Source of the DNA: Candidatus Limnocylindrales bacterium
GTDB lineage: Bacteria > Moduliflexota > Moduliflexia > Moduliflexales > JAUQPW01
Direction of reading: 5' to 3'
DNA length: 64,000 nt
NCBI GenBank assembly: GCA_035559535.1
Contig: DATMBG010000025.1
Span: 38,874 to 102,873, forward strand
Positions within the stretch are counted from its first letter, which is position 1. Each line of letters opens with the position of its first letter. The position numbers were made by a program, and so were the translations under genes. Below, piece by piece: positions 8,618 to 16,973 of the stretch. Below the pieces are notes generated by a model, which saw only the letters and a program-made list of their open reading frames with translations, searched no databases and was not told the DNA's origin.

Positions 8618-8947
8618 TTGTTGCCTTATGATAGAAGGAAACAGAATGATTTAAGGAAAAAGGTTGAGATTAAAAGGGACGATATTGAAGTAGATTTACA
8701 GGTTATCGATGGAAACATAAGACAACTCATCAAATTGTACGAGGATTTCTTTGCCCGTAAAATCTACAAAGAACCGAAAGAGCTGAGAACCCAAACCGAG
8801 TTTTTGATCCAAAAATGGAAATCTAAAGTCATTCCCAGGACCCTGCATCGTTTTAAGTTTGAGAATCTTACCCAGAAATATTCTATCTTTAAAGAAAAAT
8901 GGGATCGACAGATGAGGATCCGGGAAAAAGAAGAGCGGGAGTTGTGA
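8618..8947 (+). CDS. Small charged protein resembling the MXAN_5187 C-terminal domain
   Basis: 109-residue, highly charged, mostly helical protein. The pattern LYEDFFARKIYKEP...RFKFENLTQKYSIFKEKWDR resembles the MXAN_5187 C-terminal domain common in delta-proteobacteria and relatives, whose function is unknown; I recall this pattern and did not search. The start is TTG at 8618, placed 7 bp after AGGAGG; no ATG or GTG lies in a comparable position. It begins 10 bp after the uvrC stop and is likely co-transcribed with it. Confidence 0.7.
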   Translation: MLPYDRRKQNDLRKKVEIKRDDIEVDLQVIDGNIRQLIKLYEDFFARKIYKEPKELRTQTEFLIQKWKSKVIPRTLHRFKFENLTQKYSIFKEKWDRQMRIREKEEREL

Positions 8948-8995
8948 ATTGTGGCCAGGAACCTGCTTCCACGAGCCTCTAGACCCCTACACTTC

Positions 8996-9820
8996 TTATT
9001 GTTCACTCCCCTTTACAATCAGTGGATTCCTGGCTAAAACAGAAAACCTTTCCTGGAGTTCCTTTTTTAAGCGCTCGGCTTCCATTCGATCTTTCAGATT
9101 TCCAACCCGAACTCGATACCAAATCCCCTGGGGTCCCAGATTAACGGAGATAAGGGTTGCATCATAGCCTTTTTCTCGAAGTTGGTTTCGGAGTAATTCA
9201 GATTCTTCCCGATTTTGGCTGGAAGCAACCTGAACGGTATAAATTGCAGATTCAGACTCAAAATTATTTTTCACAGGTCCTTCCGGCTTTTTAGAAGGTA
9301 CTTCCGGTAAATTGTCCGTTCTCCGAGGTTCCAATCCGGCTTCTGTACCGGACCCTTCTTTGGAAACCTCTTCCTTTTTCGAGTCCTCGGTTGTTTGGCC
9401 TGAGTTCAATTCTTTAGAATCTGATTTGACAACCGACATCCCGGGGCTAGCTTCTGACTGTTTGATACTCTGATCTTTAGGCTGTTCGGCATCTTGGAGG
9501 ACGGTATAGTAACTCAACTTTAAATCCCGTTTAGGTTCTCCCGGTTGTGAAGAAGAAGCATGCTTGGACTCCTCCTCCTTTAGTTTTCCTTGAGCTTGCT
9601 GGGTTGAAGAAGGATTATCCAATGAGGATGATGGGGATAAGGTAATGGGAGGGTTCTCTTCCAGTTTGGTCATCTCTTGAGCTTGATTTCCCTTACCGAT
9701 TAAAATACCTAACCAAAGAACCAAAAAGATTAAAAGGGTCGAACAGATTCCTAAAGCGATAAGCTCTTTATCATCAAAATGAAATTCTCTCTTGCCTCTA
9801 ATCTTGTTAAGATTTTTCAT
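8996..9820 (-). CDS. SPOR-domain membrane protein
   Basis: 274-residue bitopic inner-membrane protein: a short basic N-terminus, one transmembrane helix at about 21-42 (LIALGICSTLLIFLVLWLGI), a low-complexity periplasmic linker rich in Ser, Glu, Lys and Pro, and a C-terminal SPOR domain from about residue 190 (YTVQVASSQNREESELLRNQ ... WYRVRVGNLKDRMEAERL). SPOR domains bind glycan strands stripped of stem peptides at the division septum, so a role in septal wall processing or localisation is inferred, as for DedD or FtsN. It sits downstream of argS on the same strand, after an 86-bp spacer that contains a repeat hairpin. The argS-SPOR order is common in delta-proteobacteria-like genomes. Confidence 0.88.
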   Translation of the reverse strand: MKNLNKIRGKREFHFDDKELIALGICSTLLIFLVLWLGILIGKGNQAQEMTKLEENPPITLSPSSSLDNPSSTQQAQGKLKEEESKHASSSQPGEPKRDLKLSYYTVLQDAEQPKDQSIKQSEASPGMSVVKSDSKELNSGQTTEDSKKEEVSKEGSGTEAGLEPRRTDNLPEVPSKKPEGPVKNNFESESAIYTVQVASSQNREESELLRNQLREKGYDATLISVNLGPQGIWYRVRVGNLKDRMEAERLKKELQERFSVLARNPLIVKGSEQ

Positions 9821-9831
9821 ACCTAACAGAT

Positions 9832-9900
9832 CCAGGAGCCAGAAGTCAGCAGCCAGAATTTTTGGATTCTGGTTCCTGACCTTTGACTCCTGACTTCTGG
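9832..9900. repeat. CAGGAGTCAGAA-type repeat, hairpin form
   Basis: Two opposed copies: CCAGGAGCCAGAAGTCAG..CCAGAAT, a TTTTGG loop, then ATTCTGGTTCCTGAC..CTCCTGACTTCTGG. The whole spacer between argS and the SPOR gene can fold as one imperfect hairpin. The sequence CCTAACAGATCCAGG just before it (9822-9836) is repeated inside the 3' end of argS (about 9930-9944). Confidence 0.55.
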
Positions 9901-9906
9901 ATTTTG

Positions 9907-11574
9907 CTACATCACTTCTGGAGCCGATACGCCTAACAGATCCAGGGCATTTTTTAAAACGATCTGAACTCCTTTGGCCAGGGTAAGTCTTGCTCCGGTT
10001 AGGGCCGGGTCATCGCCGATAAAGCGGTATTTATTATAATAGCTGTGAAAAATACTCGCCAGGTTCTGAAGATAGAAAGTGATACGATGCGGTTCCAGAG
10101 AAAGAGCACTCTCGATGACCACTTTAGGAAAATGATATAGTTCTTTAATTAAAGCAAGTTCCTCTTCAGAGTTTAATCGGTTTAGATCTACTTCCGGGGG
10201 AGATGGTAGAGCTATACTAAGTTTCTTGGCTTCTCGAAAAAGGCTACAGATTCTGGCATGAACGTATTGGACATAATAGACCGGGTTATCCTTAGATTGG
10301 CTTTTGGCCAATTCTAAATCAAAGTCCAGGTGACTGTCTGTACGTCGCATGGTAAAGAAAAACCGGGCCGCATCCACACCTACCTCTTCAACAAGATCGG
10401 AGAGTAAAATAAGTTTTCCCGACCGTTTAGATATTTTAACTTCCATGCCTTCTCGCATTAACCGAACCAGTTGAATGAGAACGACCGATAGGATATCCTC
10501 CGGGTAGCCCAGGGCCTTTATAATTCCTTTTACACGAGGAACATAACCTCCATGATCGGCTCCCCAAACATTGATCAGCTTTGAAAAACCCCGTTGAAGC
10601 TTATTTTGATGATAGGCTATATCCGAGGCCAGGTAAGTAGGACGTCCATCTGAGCGAATAACCACCCGATCTTTATCGTCCCCAAACTGAGTAGAACGAA
10701 ACCAAAGAGCGCCCTCTTGCTCATAAATGAAGCCCTTTGATTTAAGGATCTCCAGTACCTGAGCTACGGATCCGTTCTGGTATAAGCTTTTCTCGCTGAA
10801 CCAGCTATCAAAGGTGACGCGAAATGCCTCTAAATCGGCTTTAATTCGTTCCAACATAGCCTGAGAGGCGAATTCTGCAAAAAAGGAAAGCACCTCTGCT
10901 GGATCTTTCTCTACAAACTCGGTCCCCTTCCTGGCTATGATTTCTCTGGCTATATCATAAACATAATCTCCGTGATATCCATTTTCCGGGAACGGTACAG
11001 GCTTCCCATTCAACTCCATGTATCGACTCCACACGGACTGTCCCAGAAGCTCGATTTGATTGCCGAAATCATTGATATAAAACTCCTTTTCTACCTGATA
11101 CCCACTGAAGGTTAAGATCCGTGCCAATACATCTCCTACCGCGGCATTTCGCCCGTGTCCCACATGAAGGGGCCCGGTCGGATTTGCGCTCACAAACTCT
11201 ACCTGAACCCGCATTCCCTTTCCATAATCCGAAGACCCAAATCGATCTCCCCGGTTTAAAATGAACAGGAGTTGGTTATGCCAGAAAGATGGGGACAGGT
11301 AAAAGTTTATAAAACCGGGTCCTGCAATCTCCCGTCTTTCAATCCAGGAAGGCAACGGACTCATATGTTTTAGGATAATATCTGCAATAACCCGGGGAGG
11401 TTTTCGTTCCAGGGAAGCCAGGGTCATGGCCACGGTGGTTGTAATATCTCCATAACTTTTCTCGGCAGGTCGTTCGAGAATGATTTCCGGAAGTTGAGAA
11501 TACCTCAACTCCCCTGCTTCTTTGGCCCGTACAAGGGCTTCCACAATGAGTTCTTTTAAATTACCTTCCATCAT
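9907..11574 (-). CDS. argS: Arginyl-tRNA synthetase
   Basis: Charges tRNA-Arg with arginine. The product is about 555 residues, typical for the class Ia enzyme. Domains: N-terminal Arg_S_N (additional DNA-loop binding domain), the catalytic core with the HIGH-like motif VSANPTGPLHVGHGRNA near residue 120, a KMSKS-like KISKRSGKL segment, and the C-terminal DALR anticodon-binding domain beginning VYYVQYVHARICSLFREA. ATG at 11574 (or the adjacent 11571) fits the family start. The frame is open to 11592, but no ribosome site precedes either choice. A TTGACA box lies 17 bp from a TAGTAA sequence that ends just before the ATG, so a leaderless message is possible. Confidence 0.95.
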   Translation of the reverse strand: MMEGNLKELIVEALVRAKEAGELRYSQLPEIILERPAEKSYGDITTTVAMTLASLERKPPRVIADIILKHMSPLPSWIERREIAGPGFINFYLSPSFWHNQLLFILNRGDRFGSSDYGKGMRVQVEFVSANPTGPLHVGHGRNAAVGDVLARILTFSGYQVEKEFYINDFGNQIELLGQSVWSRYMELNGKPVPFPENGYHGDYVYDIAREIIARKGTEFVEKDPAEVLSFFAEFASQAMLERIKADLEAFRVTFDSWFSEKSLYQNGSVAQVLEILKSKGFIYEQEGALWFRSTQFGDDKDRVVIRSDGRPTYLASDIAYHQNKLQRGFSKLINVWGADHGGYVPRVKGIIKALGYPEDILSVVLIQLVRLMREGMEVKISKRSGKLILLSDLVEEVGVDAARFFFTMRRTDSHLDFDLELAKSQSKDNPVYYVQYVHARICSLFREAKKLSIALPSPPEVDLNRLNSEEELALIKELYHFPKVVIESALSLEPHRITFYLQNLASIFHSYYNKYRFIGDDPALTGARLTLAKGVQIVLKNALDLLGVSAPEVM

Positions 11575-11582
11575 ATGGCTTT

Positions 11583-11611
11583 TTACTAGCACACCCCAAG
11601 GGTTCTGTCAA
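11583..11611 (-). promoter_or_regulatory. Candidate promoter of argS, placed for a leaderless transcript
   Basis: Read on the minus strand: TTGACA (11611-11606), a 17-bp spacer and TAGTAA (11588-11583). A start 6-8 bp further on falls within a few bases of the argS ATG. The -10 box matches only partly. Confidence 0.4.
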
Positions 11612-11681
11612 GAAGGAAACAGAACATTTGTGAATTTACACGTAACTGTAACCATTTAGGAGGTGTCACTTTTTCTGTCTG

Positions 11682-11766
11682 AACACCCCCCTGGCCCCCT
11701 CCAGGGAGGACTTCATCAGCAGCAACCCTATGTCAGTCTCCCCCTGGAGGGGGCCAGGGGGGTGTT
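11682..11766. repeat. Perfect 25-bp inverted repeat with 35-bp loop
   Basis: The 25-bp arms at 11682-11706 and 11742-11766 (AACACCCCCCTGGCCCCCTC... and its exact complement) enclose 35 bp with no coding content. It lies between the divergent argS gene and the 11924 gene. It looks like a dispersed fold-back element, not a terminator: no T-run is within the expected distance of a gene end on either strand, though TTTCTTTTTC follows the right arm. Confidence 0.75.
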
Positions 11767-11815
11767 TCTTTTTCTACCTGCTAAATTGATACAGATACAA
11801 TTTACACAACCTCTG

Positions 11816-11844
11816 TTGACATCCTCTCAAATCTGTTTTAGGAT
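11816..11844 (+). promoter_or_regulatory. Sigma-70-type promoter
   Basis: Consensus TTGACA at 11816-11821, a 17-bp spacer and TAGGAT at 11839-11844, about 80 bp upstream of the ATG at 11924. Confidence 0.55.
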
Positions 11845-11923
11845 ATGTTACAGACATAATCGTTTCACCGGCTAATTGAATTCAAGCCTCTTTTTACTTA
11901 TTTTTTTAAAATCGAAAGGTCGT

Positions 11924-12202
11924 ATGAGGGTACTCAAAAAGGAGGAAGTCTTAAAAGATCTGGCCATTCTCAACTTCCATGGAATTTTCGACGGAAGTAA
12001 CGAAGTCTATGTGGTCGATACAGAGGGAAATCCAGATGCAAAGAGCTGTATCAAGGCCGTTTTGGAAAGTTATCCGGAGTTAAATAACGGTATCTATGAA
12101 GTGTTAGTGGACTTTCCTTTCCTGCAATTATCTGAAAGCTATCGGCTGTTGGAAGGAAAAATTTATACCGTTGATCAACTCCGGCAGATCCTTTCAGAAT
12201 AG
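11924..12202 (+). CDS. Conserved-looking small protein of unknown function
   Basis: 92-residue protein beginning MRVLKKEEVLKDLAILNFHGI. ATG at 11924 follows AAAGGT; the frame is open from a TTG at 11876, but that stretch is AT-rich and unlike the rest. I do not recognise the family. The sequence reads as a compact alpha/beta domain (strands NEVYVVDTEG and YEVLVDFPF, helix SCIKAVLESYPELNN), without signal peptide or membrane segment. It has a consensus-like promoter of its own and stands between argS and the antiporter gene. Confidence 0.6.
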   Translation: MRVLKKEEVLKDLAILNFHGIFDGSNEVYVVDTEGNPDAKSCIKAVLESYPELNNGIYEVLVDFPFLQLSESYRLLEGKIYTVDQLRQILSE

Positions 12203-12261
12203 GGGGGGAATCCTATTCCGCTTTCACAATCCCGATCAAGTTCTCTCTAACCCTTTAAACA

Positions 12262-12290
12262 CCCCCATCGGGGGAATGATTTAATAAAAA
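12262..12290 (+). terminator. Weak hairpin after the 11924 gene
   Basis: CCCCC-ATC-GGGGG at 12262-12274, 59 bp after the stop, followed by an AT-rich stretch with only short T-runs. A possible intrinsic terminator. Confidence 0.35.
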
Positions 12291-12394
12291 ATTTAACTCA
12301 TCCTACTCTAAGTCCCTTGATTCAGATCATGGGCCTATAGCCTGGAGGAGATAACTCTAACGGAAGATTTATCCCATAGAGATCCTAAAACCCA

Positions 12395-14398
12395 ATGCCT
12401 GAGCTAACTTTTCTTCAAGATCTTTTGGCCTTATTTGGCCTCAGTGCCCTGACGGTGGTAGCCTTTCATCGGGCTAATCTCCCTCCCATTGTAGGATTCT
12501 TAATTACAGGGACCATCTGTGGACCTTATGGGCTTAGACTCATCCAGGGGATTCATCAGGTTGAAGCTATGGCCGAAATCGGGGTTATTCTTCTCCTCTT
12601 CACGGTAGGGGTCGAGTTTTCCATCCAGCAATTGGTGCGCCTGCGGACATTCCTTCTTTTTGGAGGAGGGCTTCAAGTTTCCCTTACCGTCGCATTGATT
12701 ATGATCTTTGCACCGACCCTTCATATCTCCTGGGCGACGGCGACGTTTCTTGGTATGTTGGTTTCTCTCAGTAGTACAGCGATTGTCCTGCGTCTTCTAT
12801 CCGATCACGGTGAACTAGACAGTCCGCACGGCAAAGCCTCTTTGGGTATTCTTATTTTTCAAGATCTTTGTATTGTTCCCATGATGTTACTGACTCCCTT
12901 TCTCGGCGGGCAGGGAGGAGATATAATGACCATTCCCTGGGTTATAGGAAAAGCACTTCTGTTTATCGGGGTCACCATCCTGGCAGCCAGGTACCTGATC
13001 CCCTGGCTTTTGCACCAGGCCGTTAACACCCGGAAACGAGAGATTTTTCTTTTAACCATCATTTTCCTTTGCTTGGGTACCGCCTGGGCAACCGCAAAGG
13101 TTGGGCTTTCTCTGGCTCTGGGGGCCTTCATTGCCGGACTTGTCATCTCTGAATCCGAGTACAGCCATCAGGCCCTTGCCGAGGTACTTCCTTTCCGTGA
13201 AGTTTTTAACAGTCTATTTTTTATCTCCATTGGCATGCTCTTTGACGTTCGAACTCTCCTCTCAGCCCCCTTTCTTTTCCTGGCAGATCTGTTGATCGTT
13301 ATGGCTGTAAAAATGGTGGTAACAGGTGGAGTGGCCTTTCTTTTGGGACAATCTTTAAGAGTTGCGGTCATAACAGGTTTCTTGCTTGCGCAAATCGGGG
13401 AGTTCTCCTTCGTCCTATCCCGAATAGGTGCTCAAGCAGGTCTTCTTGATGCCCGTTTGAACCAACTCTTTCTGGCCGTTGCAGTAGGAACCATGGCCAT
13501 GACCCCGGGACTCTATAAACTCGGATTCCGACTGGCGATCTGGCTAGAAAATCGGGTTCCAAAGCCCTGGCTTGTCAATCGAGAGATAGCAACGGCGGAT
13601 GGGAGTATCCACCAGCCGCTGGAGGATCATGTCATTATCATCGGTTATGGTGTAAACGGTCGTAACCTGGCCCGGGTTCTAAAATACGCCGGAATTCCCT
13701 ATACGGTTATCGAGATGAACCCGGAAATTGTGAGAGTCGAACGTAAAAAAGGAGTTCCCATCCTATTCGGGGACGCTACGAACCCGGAAATTCTTCAACA
13801 GGCCGGAATCGAGAAAGCCAGGGTTGTTGTAATCGCAATCTCCGATGCTTCGGCCACCCGACGGAGTACCGACCTGGCCAGACGGCTTAATCCCGGGGTG
13901 CATATCATTGTACGAAGCCGATATTTACAGGAGATGGAACCTTTGTTTGCCCTTGGTGCCCAGGAAGTCATCCCGGAAGAGTTTGAAACCTCCGTCGAAA
14001 TTTTCACCCGGGTCTTGCAAAAATACCTGGTACCCCGGGACGTCATCGAGCATTGTATCCAGGAAATCCGTCGGGATGGCTACGAAATGTTCCGATCCCT
14101 CTACGAAGCTCACCGGCCAGGTGAAGGATTACATCGCTTCTTGAGTGATCTATCTCTGGAGGTTTACCGGGTTAAGCCCGGAAGTCCTTTAATCGGTAAA
14201 CGACTTAAAGATTCCGGACTCAGAGAAAAAACCGGAACAACCGTCATAGCCATTCAGCACCAGAATGAAGATATCCTTGTAAACCCAACTTCCAGGGATA
14301 TCTTCCAGGAAGGAGATCTGGTTCTGCTTCTGGGACGCCCCGATCAGCTCACCGCTGCAGCCAATTTTTTTCAGGAAGGTTCAAATCAAGGAGGATAA
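12395..14398 (+). CDS. Monovalent cation:proton antiporter, CPA2/KefB type, with RCK domain
   Basis: Inner-membrane K+ (or Na+)/H+ antiporter. The 667-residue protein has about 12 membrane helices over residues 1-385 (Na_H_Exchanger, PF00999) with the CPA2 motif SSTAIVLRLLSDHGEL...GILIFQDLCIVP, then a cytoplasmic TrkA-N Rossmann domain at about 405-520 (DHVIIIGYGVNGRNLARVL) and a TrkA-C domain at about 575-660. The NAD-binding domain implies gating by nucleotide or redox state; glutathione control, as in E. coli KefB, cannot be judged. ATG 12395 is the first start after an in-frame stop. GGAGGAG lies about 50 bp upstream, too far to serve it. The 3' end carries the ribosome site of the next small gene. 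Confidence 0.9.
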   Translation: MPELTFLQDLLALFGLSALTVVAFHRANLPPIVGFLITGTICGPYGLRLIQGIHQVEAMAEIGVILLLFTVGVEFSIQQLVRLRTFLLFGGGLQVSLTVALIMIFAPTLHISWATATFLGMLVSLSSTAIVLRLLSDHGELDSPHGKASLGILIFQDLCIVPMMLLTPFLGGQGGDIMTIPWVIGKALLFIGVTILAARYLIPWLLHQAVNTRKREIFLLTIIFLCLGTAWATAKVGLSLALGAFIAGLVISESEYSHQALAEVLPFREVFNSLFFISIGMLFDVRTLLSAPFLFLADLLIVMAVKMVVTGGVAFLLGQSLRVAVITGFLLAQIGEFSFVLSRIGAQAGLLDARLNQLFLAVAVGTMAMTPGLYKLGFRLAIWLENRVPKPWLVNREIATADGSIHQPLEDHVIIIGYGVNGRNLARVLKYAGIPYTVIEMNPEIVRVERKKGVPILFGDATNPEILQQAGIEKARVVVIAISDASATRRSTDLARRLNPGVHIIVRSRYLQEMEPLFALGAQEVIPEEFETSVEIFTRVLQKYLVPRDVIEHCIQEIRRDGYEMFRSLYEAHRPGEGLHRFLSDLSLEVYRVKPGSPLIGKRLKDSGLREKTGTTVIAIQHQNEDILVNPTSRDIFQEGDLVLLLGRPDQLTAAANFFQEGSNQGG

Positions 14399-14399
14399 T

Positions 14400-14567
14400 A
14401 TGAATCCCTTATTTCAATGGATTATAGCCCATACCACCGCCAAAGCACAAACCCGACGATGTCCCAAGTGCCATCGTACTCAAACTGTTCCAAAAAGCAA
14501 AATCCAGGACACAATTCCCTGCGAATCTTGTGGAACGCCTATTACCCCTAAGTATATCGTTAAGTAA
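14400..14567 (+). CDS. 55-residue zinc-ribbon protein
   Basis: A very small protein, MNPLFQWIIAHTTAK... to YIVK. It has two cysteine pairs, CPKC at 21-24 and CESC at 41-44, forming a four-cysteine zinc ribbon with a 16-residue knuckle spacing. ATG at 14400 directly follows AAGGAGGATAAT, a near-perfect ribosome site that overlaps the last codons of the antiporter gene (stop at 14398), so the two are translationally coupled. The function is unknown; a nucleic-acid or metal-sensing partner of the transporter is only a guess. Confidence 0.75.
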   Translation: MNPLFQWIIAHTTAKAQTRRCPKCHRTQTVPKSKIQDTIPCESCGTPITPKYIVK

Positions 14568-14787
14568 ACTTTGTTAAGCAGGAAACTGGAATGGGATTTA
14601 TAAAAGGCCTAACACCTTGCTAACGCCCTAAAAAATAAAAAAATAATACACAAATTCCAAACTTGAGTGTAATATGATTTTTGAAGGCCTTAGGCCCAAG
14701 AATGATAACGGTTTATAAACCGGGTACAGAAAATCCTGCGCTTCGCCTCGAGCGGCCAAGCTGTAGGAAGAGTAAAAATCTCGATCC

Positions 14788-15294
14788 ATGAATCGACGCC
14801 ATTTTATCATCGGTTTTCTGAGTCTTGCAACCTCCCCTTTGATTCTCTTAAACCTGGTTGGAGATCGTAGAGTTATGGCTGATAAAATCGAAAAAATTCA
14901 AAAATCCAATGCAGAATGGAGAAAAATTCTAACACCGGAACAATATCATATTTTGCGTGAAGAAGGAACCGAGCGCCCCTTTTCTAGCCCTCTTAATAAC
15001 GAGAAAAGAAAGGGCTTGTATGTTTGTGCAGGATGCGGACTTCCTTTGTTCACCTCGGAGATGAAATTTGATAGTGGTACAGGTTGGCCGAGTTTCTTTA
15101 CTTCTATAGAAGGCCACCTGGAAACTAAAAGAGATTTTAAGCTGATTTTCCCCCGTACGGAGTATCATTGTGCTCGATGTGGAGGTCATCAAGGCCATGT
15201 CTTTGATGACGGTCCTCCACCGACCGGCCAGCGATGGTGTAATAACGGGGTGGCTCTCAAATTTATTCCCGATCAAACAGAAGGAAATAATTAA
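14788..15294 (+). CDS. msrB: Exported peptide-methionine (R)-S-oxide reductase
   Basis: Reduces methionine-R-sulfoxide in oxidised proteins. The 168-residue protein carries the full SelR domain: zinc-binding CAGC (80, 83) and CARC (128, 131), GTGWPSF, GHVFDDGP, and catalytic Cys151 in RWCNNGVALKF. The N-terminus MNRRHFIIGFLSLATS has a twin Arg followed by a hydrophobic stretch, suggesting export by Tat (or Sec) and a role in repairing envelope proteins; the consensus Tat motif is incomplete. No strong ribosome site is seen before ATG 14788. Confidence 0.92.
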   Translation: MNRRHFIIGFLSLATSPLILLNLVGDRRVMADKIEKIQKSNAEWRKILTPEQYHILREEGTERPFSSPLNNEKRKGLYVCAGCGLPLFTSEMKFDSGTGWPSFFTSIEGHLETKRDFKLIFPRTEYHCARCGGHQGHVFDDGPPPTGQRWCNNGVALKFIPDQTEGNN

Positions 15295-15310
15295 GAGGGT
15301 AAAATCTTAC

Positions 15311-15333
15311 AGGGCGAAGCAAGATTTCGCCCT
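15311..15333. repeat. Hairpin AGGGCGAA/TTCGCCCT
   Basis: 8-bp inverted pair with a short loop, 16 bp after the msrB stop. It may stop transcription between convergent msrB and ybaK but lacks a T-run, and it looks like a dispersed palindromic repeat. Confidence 0.4.
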
Positions 15334-15398
15334 ACCCCTGCAATTTACCGATATAGCCTGGTAGAAGATCTTTCCAGGTATATCATGAGGTCGCCGGA

Positions 15399-15421
15399 GG
15401 AGCAGGTTTCAAACCTGCTCC
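15399..15421. repeat. Palindrome GGAGCAGGTTT-C-AAACCTGCTCC
   Basis: Perfect 11-bp arms around one C in the msrB-ybaK convergent spacer. A related palindrome (GTAGGTTTGAAACCTGC) lies inside the coding region of the FG-GAP protein at 28033-28049. Confidence 0.6.
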
Positions 15422-15491
15422 TATACAGCCAGTTGAACCCGGGAAATTTTACGTTCTTCTGAATGGGAATTCAGGTATGGAAAAAATCCTT

Positions 15492-15986
15492 CTAGGTCTC
15501 TTTTCCTTCTAAGGCCAGGCCTGAAATAATCTCGGCTCCTAATTCTGTAAAAACCCTGGGCGAGATTTTGATCTTCAACGAACGACCCCCACCCCCTAAA
15601 ATGATCCAATCCAGACCCATGATTCGTTCATCGACATAAAGCGGTAAATCCTTAGGCAGTGAAAAAGGGGTTACGCCACCTACCTGCATACCGGTAAGAG
15701 TTATCATCTCCTCGGGAGAAGCAAACGAAGCTTTGGAAACGCCCATAAGACTCTTAACCCGATTATTTACATCCAACCGGGTGTTGGCTAAAACCACACA
15801 GGCTACATATTTCTTGGGTCCTCTCTTAGAAGTGACGATGAGGGTGTTGCAGGAGCGCTCAACGGGATAACCGTATTTTTTGCAAAAGGCTGCCGTATCG
15901 GCAAATTCCGGATCAATCTGAATCGTTTCGTAAGGAATTCCAATTTTATTTAAAGCCTCGATAACCTTCTGTTCTGGTTCTGTCAT
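15492..15986 (-). CDS. YbaK/EbsC-type aminoacyl-tRNA deacylase
   Basis: 164-residue single-domain protein of the YbaK/ProX editing superfamily, which hydrolyses mischarged tRNAs such as Cys-tRNA-Pro. Recognisable segments are CNTLIVTSKRGPKKYVACVVLAN, VGGVTPFSLPKDLPLYVDERI and WIILGGGGRSLKIKISPRVF. The typical lysine of the substrate loop falls in the VKSLMGVSKASFASPEE region. AAAGGAGG precedes ATG 15986. It is a stand-alone gene convergent with msrB. Which mischarged tRNA it clears cannot be told from sequence. Confidence 0.88.
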   Translation of the reverse strand: MTEPEQKVIEALNKIGIPYETIQIDPEFADTAAFCKKYGYPVERSCNTLIVTSKRGPKKYVACVVLANTRLDVNNRVKSLMGVSKASFASPEEMITLTGMQVGGVTPFSLPKDLPLYVDERIMGLDWIILGGGGRSLKIKISPRVFTELGAEIISGLALEGKET

Positions 15987-16275
15987 TTCGTACAGGCCTC
16001 CTTTCTGGATATTTCCAGATCGACTTAAAAAATTTTAAAAAAGAATAGATCAAAGCATTGACCTCAGGTTATATCAATGTACTTATCCTCTGATTCAGAA
16101 GAAAGAAAATTTTCACATAACTCTTCTTCAAGATAGGAAGTTTTCCGGGTAGATTTTTTTATTGCTTCGGCCGATTTTGATGAATATAATCTCTTTGAGA
16201 GGCTCAAGACAGGAGTTATTTAATACCCTGGTTTATGACCGGGGTAGCTTTTTCAAACCTTATCATGAGGTCAGG

Positions 16276-16938
16276 ATGAGGAAGATCTTAATTTTTACTA
16301 GAACAAGGGGATTTCGCCACGAATCGATTCCTGATGGGATTGCTGCGATTCGGTCTTTAGGTAACCGGCATCAGTTTCAGGTCGAAGCCACGGAGGATGC
16401 AGGGGTTTTTACCGATGATAATTTAGCAGGATACCAGGCGGTTATATTTTTAAATACAACGGGGGATGTTCTAAATCCAGAACAGCAGGCGGCTTTTGAG
16501 AAGTTTATTCAGAAGGGAAAGGGTTTTGTTGGGATCCACTCGGCGACGGATACGGAATATGATTGGCCCTGGTATGGCCGGCTTGTCGGGACTTACTTTA
16601 AAAATCATCCGGCCGTCCAACCGGCGACTCTTAAGGTGGTGGATTCAACCCATATCTCTACCCGGCAATTACCCTCTGAGTGGATCCGAAGCGATGAGTG
16701 GTACAATTTTCGCCATGATCCCAGTCCTCAGGTTAAAGTACTTATCCAGATAGATGAAACGACCTATTCCGGGGGTAATATGGGAGAGAGCCATCCTATT
16801 TCCTGGTATCACGAGTATGATGGAGGGCGAGCCTGGTATACCGCCATGGGACATACCCGGGAAACCTACAAAGAACCGCTGTTTTTAAGCCATATAGGGG
16901 GGGGTATTTGTTGGGCGATGGGTAAGGAGATGGAATAA
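16276..16938 (+). CDS. ThuA-like protein (trehalose utilisation family)
   Basis: 220-residue protein of the ThuA family (PF06283, glutamine amidotransferase-like fold) covering the whole domain: RKILIFTRTRGFRHESIPDG at the N-terminus, VIFLNTTGDVLNPEQQAAFE, GFVGIHSATDT, SDEWYNF, HPISWYHEYDGGRAWYTAMGHT and the C-terminal HIGGGICWAMG. ThuA in Rhizobium takes part in trehalose or related disaccharide catabolism; most members have no proven reaction. ATG 16276 matches the family start; the frame is open from TTG 16162, but the extra 38 residues are not family-like. The hyuA-type gene follows 35 bp downstream, so they may share a transcript. Confidence 0.88.
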   Translation: MRKILIFTRTRGFRHESIPDGIAAIRSLGNRHQFQVEATEDAGVFTDDNLAGYQAVIFLNTTGDVLNPEQQAAFEKFIQKGKGFVGIHSATDTEYDWPWYGRLVGTYFKNHPAVQPATLKVVDSTHISTRQLPSEWIRSDEWYNFRHDPSPQVKVLIQIDETTYSGGNMGESHPISWYHEYDGGRAWYTAMGHTRETYKEPLFLSHIGGGICWAMGKEME

Positions 16939-16973
16939 AGGGGGTATGGGACAAAGGAGGCCCGGATTATTTT

